A DNA stretch of 6,247 bases from Alphaproteobacteria bacterium (GTDB taxonomy: Bacteria > Pseudomonadota > Alphaproteobacteria > UBA6615). The stretch lies in contig JAURLR010000024.1 in the NCBI GenBank assembly GCA_030831135.1, positions 1 through 6,247 on the forward strand. Reading direction: 5' to 3'. The first letter of the stretch is position 1. Each line of letters opens with the position of its first letter. The notes under the pieces are model-generated. The model had not been told where the DNA came from. It did no database searches and saw nothing but the letters and a program-made list of their open reading frames with translations. A program made the position numbers and the translations under genes. Below are positions 1-5,925 of this stretch, piece by piece.

Positions 1-168
1 GCCCGAGAGGCTGCGTTCGAGAATCGCCTCGCTGACTCCCTGCATCCGGGCTTCGGTGCGAACGCCTTCGAGCCATTCGAGGAACCGCGCATCCGGTTCG
101 GCAAGTGCCTGAGCGGGAAACAGCACAGTCGCGGCGATCAGGAGTGATTTCAAAGTGTAGCGTGTCAT
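1..168 (-). CDS. Lytic murein transglycosylase, MltB/SLT_2-like (5' part only)
   Basis: Only the first 56 codons lie in the window; the gene continues past the left edge. Residues 1-23 form a typical Sec signal peptide: basic start (MTRYTLK), hydrophobic core (SLLIAATVLF) and an ALA signal peptidase I site before Glu24. The mature N-terminus, with F-L-x-W-L, then V-R-x-E-A and G-V-S-x-A-I-L, matches the opening of MltB-type lytic transglycosylases, which cleave the MurNAc-GlcNAc bond of peptidoglycan in the periplasm to give 1,6-anhydro ends. No catalytic residue is inside the window, so the assignment rests on this N-terminal pattern. Start choice: two in-frame ATGs lie two codons apart (first bases 174 and 168). 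AGAG lies 6 bases before the second, so 168 is preferred. It is divergent from the monooxygenase gene to its right and probably unrelated to it in function. No lipobox cysteine follows the signal, so a soluble periplasmic form is more likely than a lipoprotein. Confidence 0.72.
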   Translation of the reverse strand, partial: MTRYTLKSLLIAATVLFPAQALAEPDARFLEWLEGVRTEARMQGVSEAILERSLSG

Positions 169-310
169 AACCATCTCTAATGGTTGAATTTCATCTGGCA
201 AGGCGTGCCACAGGCGTCTCGCGTCGGGCAATCAACTATCGTGTGAGTACTGCCGGTCCGTGCTTTTGTTTCGCAGGTTCTTTGCCGGTGCAAACCGCGA
301 CCTGAGGTCC

Positions 311-327
311 TGATTGTGCTTCAATCA
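311..327. promoter_or_regulatory. Inverted repeat TGATTG-N5-CAATCA, possible operator
   Basis: A perfect 6-base inverted repeat with a 5-base spacer lies 41 bases before the monooxygenase start, in the 193-base divergent region (175-367). A second copy of the half-site CAATCA is at 229-234, and a shorter dyad ATCA-N6-TGAT is at 333-346. This spacing and size would suit a dimeric helix-turn-helix repressor or activator, but no regulator gene is in the window and I see no convincing sigma-70 box nearby. The operator role is inference only. Nothing else in this intergenic region is recognisable. Confidence 0.3.
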
Positions 328-367
328 TCCGCATCAGTGTTTTGATCCCTTTTCTGGAATGTTCGTC

Positions 368-1465
368 ATGAAGCTCGGTTTTTTTACCCAACCCGTCCAT
401 CCCATCACCCGGGATTATCGCGAAGTCCTCAAGGAGGATCAGGATGCGGTGATTCTCGCCGACGAACTTGGCTATTGTGAGGCATTTGTCGGTGAGCACA
501 TGACCGATCTGGCCGAGCCGATTACCTCTTGCATGATCTTCCTCGCCACGCTTATCGAGAAAACCAAGCAGATCAAACTCGGGACTGGCGTCATCAATAT
601 GCCGAGCTATCATCCCGTCCATGTGGCTGCGCAAGTGGCGATGATGGACCACCTGCTCGATGGTCGGATGCTGATGGGAATCGGGCCCGGCGGGTTGCCC
701 TCGGACATCGAGGTGTTTGGCAATCTCGACCTCGACAAGAACGAGAAGATGGTGGAAGCCATCGATCAGGTGCTCGCGATCTGGGCCGGCGAAGCGCCCT
801 ACGATCTGGAGGGCAAGCACTACAAGACAACGACCGAACGCACGCTGTTCCCCGAGATCGGTCAGGGGATCGTGAAACAGCCGCTGCAGCAGCCCCACCC
901 GCCGATTGTCTTTACCGCCCTTGCTCCCTACTCCAAGGGGATCACCGCTGCGGCCGAACGCGGCTGGACCGGCGTTTCGTCGAACTACGTGCAGGACCAC
1001 TGGGTGGCCACCCATCTGCCCAAATTCCTTGAGGGACAGCGCAATGCAGGCTTGCCCGAAGACCCTTCGCTCTGGCGGATCGCCAAAAGCATCATGGTCT
1101 GTGACGACGGCGATGACGCGATCGACTATGCCCGCAGCGAAGACGGACCCTATGGCTTCTATTTCAGCAATCTCATGAAGAAGGTCGCGCGCGGACGCGG
1201 GGCCCAGGGGCTGGCACTTTTCAAGTCACATCCCGACCAACCCGATGACGAAGTCTCGGTCCGGCACTCGCTCGACACCCAGGTGATTGCCGGTGATGTC
1301 GATTCCGTGGTGGAACAAATTCTGGCCCACCGTGAAATTGTGGGACCCTACGGCACCTTGATGTATACAGGCCACGACTGGGCGGATATTCCCCTCGCCC
1401 GGCGTTCGATGGAGCTCATGGCCACGGAGGTCATGCCCAAGGTCAATGCGGCGCTCGGCGAATAA
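368..1465 (+). CDS. Luciferase-like (LLM class) flavin-dependent monooxygenase
   Basis: A 365-residue cytoplasmic TIM-barrel flavin enzyme of the bacterial luciferase family, which uses reduced flavin (FMNH2, or F420 in some members) and O2 to oxidise small organic molecules. The opening MKLGFF strand, the G-x-E-H element with His44 (the position of the catalytic His44 in LuxA), the KLGTGV strand at about 70-75, the YHPVHVA loop after it, and the segment DGRMLMGIGPGGLPSD at about 98-113 are family landmarks. The C-terminal part has the usual IAGDVDSVVEQIL helix and a GTLMYTGHDW strand before the closing E-V-M-P. The overall pattern resembles limonene monooxygenase-like LLM proteins more than SsuD or LuxA. 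Start: ATG 368 gives the standard N-terminus, with GGA 9 bases upstream. The ATG at 359 and one at 314 would add residues not expected in the family. The amidohydrolase follows after 27 bases, so the two are probably co-transcribed. Substrate and flavin type cannot be read. A separate flavin reductase is not in the window. Confidence 0.9.
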   Translation: MKLGFFTQPVHPITRDYREVLKEDQDAVILADELGYCEAFVGEHMTDLAEPITSCMIFLATLIEKTKQIKLGTGVINMPSYHPVHVAAQVAMMDHLLDGRMLMGIGPGGLPSDIEVFGNLDLDKNEKMVEAIDQVLAIWAGEAPYDLEGKHYKTTTERTLFPEIGQGIVKQPLQQPHPPIVFTALAPYSKGITAAAERGWTGVSSNYVQDHWVATHLPKFLEGQRNAGLPEDPSLWRIAKSIMVCDDGDDAIDYARSEDGPYGFYFSNLMKKVARGRGAQGLALFKSHPDQPDDEVSVRHSLDTQVIAGDVDSVVEQILAHREIVGPYGTLMYTGHDWADIPLARRSMELMATEVMPKVNAALGE

Positions 1466-1492
1466 CGAAGTGCCCGCCCAAGGAGTTTGTTC

Positions 1493-2398
1493 ATGCCGCT
1501 CTACGATGGTCCTGTTGTTGATTCCCACCACCATCTGTTCTGGGATCTGAAGAACTACCCCTGGATGGATCGACCGATGCGGCCGATGATCTTCGGTGAT
1601 GACTGGTCGGCGCTGAAGACCGAATATCAGATTGAGGACCTCAAGGCCGATTTTGCGACCCATAATGTCGTCAAGTCGGTCCATGTGCAGGCCAATTTCG
1701 ATATTTCGCGTCCCGTCGATGAAACGGCGGGTTTGCAGAAGATCGCGAACAAGCACGGTTTTCCCAACGGCATTGTCGGACAGGCAGATCTGACCGACCC
1801 CAATCTCGAAGCGATCCTCGACGGGCATATGAAACATCCCAATCTGTGCGGGATCCGGCAGCAGGTGTACTGGCATCCGACCAATGAATACTGGCGGTTT
1901 GTCGACCGGCAGGATTTCTGCCTGTCGACAAGTTTCCGCCGCGGTCTGTCGGTGCTCTCGGATCGCAACCTGACTTTCGATTTTCAGGGTTATGCCCAGC
2001 AGTTCGAAGACCTCGCGATGCTGGCCAGGGAGGCCGCCAACCTCAATATCTGCCTCGTACATGCGGGCATGCTGACGGCAACAGACGATTCCACCGTCAC
2101 CGAGTGGCAAGACGCCCTCAAGGTGCTGGTCCCGTGTGAGAACGTGTTCATCAAGGTTTCGGGTCTGAACACCTATACGCGCACCCTGGATGAGGCCGTG
2201 ATGGACATTTCCACGAACACGGTTCTGGACATGTTCGGTGCGGAGCGTTGTTTCTTCGGCAGCAACTTCCCGGTCGAAGCCATGTGGACGACGTTCGATG
2301 CCTACACTGCGATGCAGAAGAAGGTTCTCGCCGGGCGTTCGGAAGACGAGAATCGCAAGTTCTTCCACGACACGGCGACCGGCTTCTACAGCCTGTAA
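1493..2398 (+). CDS. Amidohydrolase-2 family metal-dependent hydrolase (lactonase-like)
   Basis: A 301-residue protein of the amidohydrolase superfamily, branch 2 (COG3618-like, which includes L-fuconolactonase and the 2-pyrone-4,6-dicarboxylate lactonase LigI). These are cytoplasmic TIM barrels that hydrolyse lactones or decarboxylate or hydrolyse related acids. Visible landmarks are D10-x-H12-x-H14 followed by LFW, the VHVQAN strand with His64, GIRQQVYWHP at 120-129, the LVHAGM strand with His190, FIKVSG at 219-224, the FFGSNFPVE turn at 254-262, and a terminal HDTATGFY. The last catalytic position, usually Asp in G-S/T-D-W/F-P, is Asn258 here. Start: ATG 1493 has AAGGAG at 1480-1485, 7 bases upstream. 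A TTG two codons earlier overlaps the spacer and is rejected. It follows the monooxygenase by 27 bases. In that pairing a hydrolase acting on the oxygenated product, such as a lactone, is plausible but unproven. Confidence 0.87.
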   Translation: MPLYDGPVVDSHHHLFWDLKNYPWMDRPMRPMIFGDDWSALKTEYQIEDLKADFATHNVVKSVHVQANFDISRPVDETAGLQKIANKHGFPNGIVGQADLTDPNLEAILDGHMKHPNLCGIRQQVYWHPTNEYWRFVDRQDFCLSTSFRRGLSVLSDRNLTFDFQGYAQQFEDLAMLAREAANLNICLVHAGMLTATDDSTVTEWQDALKVLVPCENVFIKVSGLNTYTRTLDEAVMDISTNTVLDMFGAERCFFGSNFPVEAMWTTFDAYTAMQKKVLAGRSEDENRKFFHDTATGFYSL

Positions 2399-2434
2399 AA
2401 GTCCCGCGAGAATTGCCTCCCACGAGTCGTTTAT

Positions 2435-2455
2435 TTCACGTATAATTACTGTGAA
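2435..2455 (+). promoter_or_regulatory. Candidate promoter (-10 box) inside a short dyad
   Basis: A perfect TATAAT lies at 2441-2446, 36 bases before the GTG of the persulfide dioxygenase. It sits between TTCAC (2435-2439) and GTGAA (2451-2455), an inverted repeat with an 11-base spacer. No good -35 box occurs at 15-18 bases; TTGCCT at 2413-2418 is 22 bases away. A start near 2453 would leave a leader of about 30 bases. Persulfide dioxygenase genes are often controlled by persulfide-sensing ArsR-family repressors (BigR/SqrR), and a repressor on this dyad would cover the -10 box. The site does not match the ATTC-N8-GAAT pattern I recall for SqrR, so the regulator is unknown. Confidence 0.42.
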
Positions 2456-2482
2456 TTGAACCGACGGAGGGAGTTCGCGGCT

Positions 2483-3517
2483 GTGATCTTTCGCCAGCTT
2501 TTTGACAGTGAATCGAGCACTTACACCTACCTTCTCGCCAGCCGTCGCGGGGGTGAAGCACTGATCATCGATCCGGTGCTCGAGAAGGTTGAACGCTATC
2601 TCAAACTTCTCGAAGAGCTTGATCTCCGCCTCCTCAAGGCGGTCGACACCCATGTTCATGCCGACCACATCACCGGCTTGGGGGCGCTTCGGGACCGGAC
2701 CCGTTGCATCACGGTCATGGGAGAGCAAAGCGCTGTCGATGTTGTCTCCATGCGCGTCAGCGAGGGTGACACGATCGACGTCGAAGGAGTTACCCTTGAT
2801 GTGATCTACACGCCCGGCCATACGGACGATTCCTACAGTTTCCGGATGGATGACCGGGTTTTTACCGGCGATACCCTGCTCATTCGTGGCACCGGACGCA
2901 CGGATTTCCAGAATGGCGACCCGTCCGCGCAATACGATTCCATCTTCAACAAACTGCTCAAACTGCCCGAAGACACGCTGGTGTTCCCGGCCCACGACTA
3001 CAAGGGCGACACGGTCAGCACGATTGGCGAAGAGCGCTTGAACAATCCCCGGCTCCAGGTAGCCTCCGAGGCCGCATATGTCGAGATCATGGAAAACCTG
3101 AACCTGGCCAACCCCAAGATGATGGATGTCGCGGTTCCGGCGAACCTCAAGATCGGGCTGCTGCAGGATGACCTGGAACGCATGGGCCTGTCACTGAATT
3201 GCCGGGAGGGTATTTCGAAGCTTTCAGACCCGTCCTTGATTCTGGTTGATTTGCGCGACGATGCCGAACGCAAGAAGAACGGGGTCATTCCCGGTTCGGT
3301 CCACGCCCCCTACCCCGACCTGGATGAAAACATCAATCCGGGTGGCCTGTTGTACGAACTGGCGCGCAGCTCGGGACGCCAGATTGTTTTCTACTGCGCA
3401 TTCGGCGAGCGGTCCGCGATGGCGGTCGAAGCGGCCCAGAATGCCGGGATCAGCGATGCGTGCCATTTGTCGGGCGGCATGGGGGCCTGGAAAGAGGCGC
3501 AAGGTCCGGTTGCCTAG
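2483..3517 (+). CDS. Persulfide dioxygenase-rhodanese fusion (ETHE1-type)
   Basis: A 344-residue two-domain enzyme. Residues 1 to about 235 are a metallo-beta-lactamase-fold persulfide dioxygenase: the opening IFRQLF and SSTYTYLL, T-H-V-H-A-D-H at 56-62, GHTDDS with His113, TGDT with Asp130, GRTDFQ at 138-143 and PAHDY with His171. His57, His113 and Asp130 correspond to the ETHE1 iron ligands. It oxidises glutathione persulfide with O2 to sulfite and glutathione. Residues from about 250 to 344 are a rhodanese domain with the active loop C305-AFGERS and the final LSGGMGAW. This can pass sulfur between glutathione persulfide, sulfite and thiosulfate. The same order is known in the Burkholderia PDO-rhodanese fusion (PRF). 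Start: GTG 2483 with AGGGAG 9 bases upstream gives the standard ETHE1-like N-terminus. An in-frame TTG at 2456 is rejected because it lies just after the candidate -10 box and has no ribosome site. The 84-base gap before it suggests a separate transcription unit. Likely role: sulfide/persulfide detoxification in the cytoplasm. Confidence 0.93.
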   Translation: MIFRQLFDSESSTYTYLLASRRGGEALIIDPVLEKVERYLKLLEELDLRLLKAVDTHVHADHITGLGALRDRTRCITVMGEQSAVDVVSMRVSEGDTIDVEGVTLDVIYTPGHTDDSYSFRMDDRVFTGDTLLIRGTGRTDFQNGDPSAQYDSIFNKLLKLPEDTLVFPAHDYKGDTVSTIGEERLNNPRLQVASEAAYVEIMENLNLANPKMMDVAVPANLKIGLLQDDLERMGLSLNCREGISKLSDPSLILVDLRDDAERKKNGVIPGSVHAPYPDLDENINPGGLLYELARSSGRQIVFYCAFGERSAMAVEAAQNAGISDACHLSGGMGAWKEAQGPVA

Positions 3518-3546
3518 GGGGGCCGTGTCCGGGAGACTTTGCCCTT

Positions 3547-4075
3547 CTAGAATTGACGTGACAGCCAGTCGCTGCGGTTTTGCTCGAACAGGAAGGCATC
3601 CTTTCCCGCAATATTGCGTCGCGACACTTTCTGGAAGCCAGATTTCTCGAGAACCCGGACCGAAGCAAGGTTTGCGGGTTCAACTGCACCGATCAGACGC
3701 TCAAGTTGCAACGCGGTAAATGCATGAGCGACGGCCCCTTCGGCCAGCTTCGCTGGCATAACCTCGGCCCCATCTGTTGCGCCGCAGCCGGTAGGCAAGT
3801 TCGATGCCCGGAACGCCGTGGCCGAATTCGGCAAGCCCGCACATCCCGATCACCATCCCGGAGCTTTGCTCCGCCACCGCCCAGATCGAGAAGCCGGACC
3901 GGCTTTGCCGATTGATGTTAGTGAGAATGAAGTCTTCTGTCGGTTTGCGCGAAAGATGCGGCCCGTTGAGACTGAACCGCATGACGTCGGGGTCACCGAA
4001 GAAGCCAAATGCCGCATCTTCATCATCGCGCGAAAACGGGCGCAAGATGAGGCGGCTTGTCATGATGGGTTGCAT
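3547..4075 (-). pseudogene. GNAT acetyltransferase (RimJ/RimL-like), frameshifted
   Basis: Two overlapping minus-strand frames together spell one GNAT N-acetyltransferase. The N-terminal frame (from 4075) has the RLILRPF opening, the DPDVMRF helix and IELAYRL, and reaches the acetyl-CoA loop RNRWGRGYASEA. It then drifts into nonsense ending near 3701. The other frame takes over with AEGAVAHAF, then VEPANLASVRVLEKSGF (the usual N-x-A-S-x-x-V-L-E-K-x-G-F) and stops at 3547-3549. Dropping one base near 3746 joins them as YASEA-AEGAVAHAF, exactly the spacing of the family, and gives about 175 residues, a normal length. So there is a single +1 change: a recent inactivating mutation or a sequencing error. 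Members acetylate alpha-amino groups of ribosomal proteins or small amines; the substrate here is unknown. A start at 4063 (MTSRLIL) is as likely as 4075, since neither has a clear ribosome site. The gene is convergent with the persulfide dioxygenase (29 bases between stops, no obvious terminator hairpin). Confidence 0.85.
3743..3757. repeat. Perfect hairpin GCCAGC-TTC-GCTGGC at the frameshift point
   Basis: A 6-base inverted repeat with a 3-base loop lies exactly where the GNAT reading frame shifts. The base that must be removed to restore the frame, A3746, pairs with T3754 in the stem. Without it the left arm would be GCCGC and the hairpin would be an imperfect quasi-palindrome. Confidence 0.7.
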
Positions 4076-4128
4076 CGGGATCGTTTCAGCAGGCTTGATG
4101 GCAGATTACGGCTTGGAGGTTGTGACAA

Positions 4129-4887
4129 ATGAAGCGGGTTGAAGGCAAGGTTGCGCTGGTAACGGGTGCAGCTTCGGGGATCGGGCGCGCCAGCGCCCTC
4201 ATGCTGGCCGATCAGGGCGCGAAAGTGGCGCTGACGGACATCAATTCCGATGGTGTTCGCGAGGTTGCCACGCAAATCGGTGCGTCCGCGATTGGGATCG
4301 CCCATGACGTCACGAGCGAAGATGCCTGGATCGATGCGCTGGATCAGACGGTCGCGCAGTTCGGGAAATTGCACATCCTTGTGAATTGTGCCGGAACCGC
4401 GATTGCAGGATCGGTCGAGGAAACCTCGCTCGAGGACTGGCGCGCCCTGCACGCACTTGATCTTGATAGCGTGTTTCTCGGCTGCAAGCATGGAATACGG
4501 CATATCGCCGGATCGGGCGGCGGATCGATTGTGAACATCTCCTCGATTTCCGGAATCATCGCGGGCCATAATCTGGCGGCCTACAACTCTGCCAAGGCTG
4601 CGGTGCGCCACCTCACCAAATCCGTTGCCCTGCATTGTGCCCGCCAGAAGAACAACGTGCGGTGCAACTCGGTTCATCCGGCCTTCGTGGATACGCCGAT
4701 TCTGGACAATCTGATCCGGACAGAGACACGTGAGGAAGGCCTCGACAAGCTGGCGCGCCAGATCCCGCTGGGCATCGTGGGTACACCCGATGATGTGGCC
4801 CATGCGGTTGTGTATCTGGCGTCGGACGAATCCCGCTTCATGACGGGGTCGGAGCTGATACTCGATGGCGGCGTGTCTGCGATGTAG
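4129..4887 (+). CDS. Short-chain dehydrogenase/reductase, hydroxysteroid dehydrogenase-like
   Basis: A 252-residue classical SDR, a cytoplasmic NAD(P)-dependent alcohol/ketone oxidoreductase. The cofactor motif TGAASGIG is at 12-19. Asp37 at the end of the second strand (ALTDIN) points to NAD rather than NADP. Asp60-Val61 and N86-C-A-G89 follow. The catalytic residues Ser139 (NISS), Tyr152 and Lys156 (Y-N-S-A-K) are all present and carry the same numbers as in 3alpha/20beta-hydroxysteroid dehydrogenase. The segments [10 protein letters not shown] and VRCNSVHP, and the ending [17 protein letters not shown], resemble 3beta/17beta-hydroxysteroid dehydrogenases of Comamonas type. That suggests a cyclic or bulky secondary alcohol, but SDR substrates are hard to predict. 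The fourth tetrad residue, normally Asn, appears to be Asp111. Start: ATG 4129 with GGAGG at 4115-4119, 9 bases upstream. It is divergent from the broken GNAT (53 bases between starts) and followed after 66 bases by the formamidase-like gene, probably in the same direction of transcription. Confidence 0.9.
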   Translation: MKRVEGKVALVTGAASGIGRASALMLADQGAKVALTDINSDGVREVATQIGASAIGIAHDVTSEDAWIDALDQTVAQFGKLHILVNCAGTAIAGSVEETSLEDWRALHALDLDSVFLGCKHGIRHIAGSGGGSIVNISSISGIIAGHNLAAYNSAKAAVRHLTKSVALHCARQKNNVRCNSVHPAFVDTPILDNLIRTETREEGLDKLARQIPLGIVGTPDDVAHAVVYLASDESRFMTGSELILDGGVSAM

Positions 4888-4925
4888 TGAGGGCTCTTGC
4901 TCCCTTGAGGCCGTGCAGACACAAT

Positions 4926-4952
4926 GTGTTCTGTTCATTCAGAGGGGAACAC
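4926..4952 (+). promoter_or_regulatory. Inverted repeat over the ribosome binding site of the formamidase-like gene
   Basis: GTGTTC (4926-4931) and GAACAC (4947-4952) form a perfect 6-base inverted repeat with a 15-base loop. A shifted alternative pairs TGTTC at 4932-4936 with the same right arm. The ribosome binding site AGAGGGGA (4941-4948) lies in the loop and the start of the right arm, so an RNA hairpin could slow translation of the gene starting at 4954. It could also be a DNA operator or chance. No independent evidence supports a function. Confidence 0.25.
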
Positions 4953-4953
4953 C

Positions 4954-5925
4954 ATGGCAAAAGAACACCGTTTGACATCTAAGCCGGAAAACCTGCGCTG
5001 GGGCGCGTTTTCGGCTGAGTTCGAAGCTGTTCTCGAAGTGGAATCCGGTGACCGGGTGACGATCGAAACGATCTCCGGAGGGCCCGAACAGCTTCCCGAT
5101 GGCGCGCGCGGAAACCTGCTGCCAGACCACGAAGCATTCATCGCGTCCAACAAGCCAATTCTGCCCGGGCACATCATGACCGGTCCGGTCGCCGTCAAGG
5201 GTGCTGAACCTGGCGACGTGCTGGAGGTGCGTATCATTGATGTGAAGCTGCGCCAGGACTGGGCGTGGAACATGATGATGCCTCTGAAAGGTGCCCTTCC
5301 CGAAGATTTTCCGGTCCGGCGCGTGATCAACATTCCGCTGGATCGTGACAACATGGTTGCGACCTTGCCCTGGGGCGTCGAGTTGCCCTGCCATCCCTTC
5401 TTTGGCGTGATGGGCGTCTCGCCGCCACCCGAATGGGGCCCGATTACCTCTATCGTGCCGCAGCCCCATGGCGGCAATCTCGACATCAAGGAGCTGGGGC
5501 CAGGTTCAACGCTCTATCTGCCGGTTTTCGTGCCGGGCGCAAACTTCCAGACCGGTGACGGACACGCCCTGCAGGGTGATGGTGAAAGCTGCCTCTCGGC
5601 GGCGGAGACCGCGTTGATCGGCACCTTCGAGTTTCATGTGCGCAAGGATCTGTCCCACACCATGCCGCGCGCGGAGACGGACACCCATTACATCACCATC
5701 GGGATCGACCAGGACCTTGATGATGCGGCAAAGCAAGGGCTGCGCGAGATGATCAAGCTGATCTGCGAGCGCACCAACCTGTCACGTGAAGACGCTTACT
5801 CGCTTTGCAGTCTCGCAGCCGATGTGCGGGTTTCCCAGCTGGTCAATGTCAACAAGGGTTGCCATGTGATGCTGCCGAAAGCAGCCCTGCACGGCGCAAA
5901 CGACGCTGTCGGCAAGAGGCTGTAA
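4954..5925 (+). CDS. Acetamidase/formamidase family protein
   Basis: A 323-residue member of the FmdA/AmdA family (PF03069), cytoplasmic enzymes that hydrolyse short amides such as formamide or acetamide to the acid and ammonia. Family signs in order: LRWGAFS at 14-20, the SGDRVTIET strand at 31-39, TGPVAVKGAEPGDVLEV at 76-92, PFFGVMGVSP at 148-157, PHGGNLDIKEL at 171-181, the signature GDGHALQGDGE at 201-211, and VSQLVNVNKG at 293-302 near the C-terminus. Length is normal for the family. Start: ATG 4954 with GAGGGG 6 bases upstream gives MAKEHRL. An ATG at 4924 is rejected for lack of a ribosome site. Its stop is directly followed by the start of the next SDR gene, so the two are probably translationally coupled. 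The preceding SDR is 66 bases away. The true amide substrate is unknown. It could act on formamide or a small amide released by the neighbouring oxidative enzymes, which is inference. Confidence 0.9.
   Translation: MAKEHRLTSKPENLRWGAFSAEFEAVLEVESGDRVTIETISGGPEQLPDGARGNLLPDHEAFIASNKPILPGHIMTGPVAVKGAEPGDVLEVRIIDVKLRQDWAWNMMMPLKGALPEDFPVRRVINIPLDRDNMVATLPWGVELPCHPFFGVMGVSPPPEWGPITSIVPQPHGGNLDIKELGPGSTLYLPVFVPGANFQTGDGHALQGDGESCLSAAETALIGTFEFHVRKDLSHTMPRAETDTHYITIGIDQDLDDAAKQGLREMIKLICERTNLSREDAYSLCSLAADVRVSQLVNVNKGCHVMLPKAALHGANDAVGKRL

Noticed and set aside
236..1015. A 259-codon minus-strand open frame opposite the monooxygenase gene
   Set aside because: Shadow of the LLM gene: no recognisable domain, and the plus-strand frame carries the luciferase-family landmarks.
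2413..2446. TTGCCT as the -35 partner of the TATAAT box
   Set aside because: The spacing of 22 bases is too long for an ordinary sigma-70 promoter.
1226..2995. A 589-codon open frame on the minus strand across the end of the monooxygenase, the whole amidohydrolase and half of the persulfide dioxygenase
   Set aside because: It is antisense to three well-recognised genes, has no family resemblance or ribosome site, and long antisense frames are expected in codon-biased GC-rich genes.
3518..3546. Possible bidirectional terminator between the convergent persulfide dioxygenase and GNAT genes
   Set aside because: Only the short palindrome TTCTAGAA and a weak G-run/C-run pairing are present; no stable stem followed by a T-run.
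3246..3719. A 157-codon plus-strand frame overlapping the rhodanese domain and the convergent GNAT
   Set aside because: Arginine- and proline-rich frame-shifted reading of known genes with no family pattern.
4889..4906. GAGGG...TCCCTT as a terminator after the first SDR
   Set aside because: Only four to five bases pair, with no T-tract, and the following gene has the same direction and close spacing, which favours read-through.
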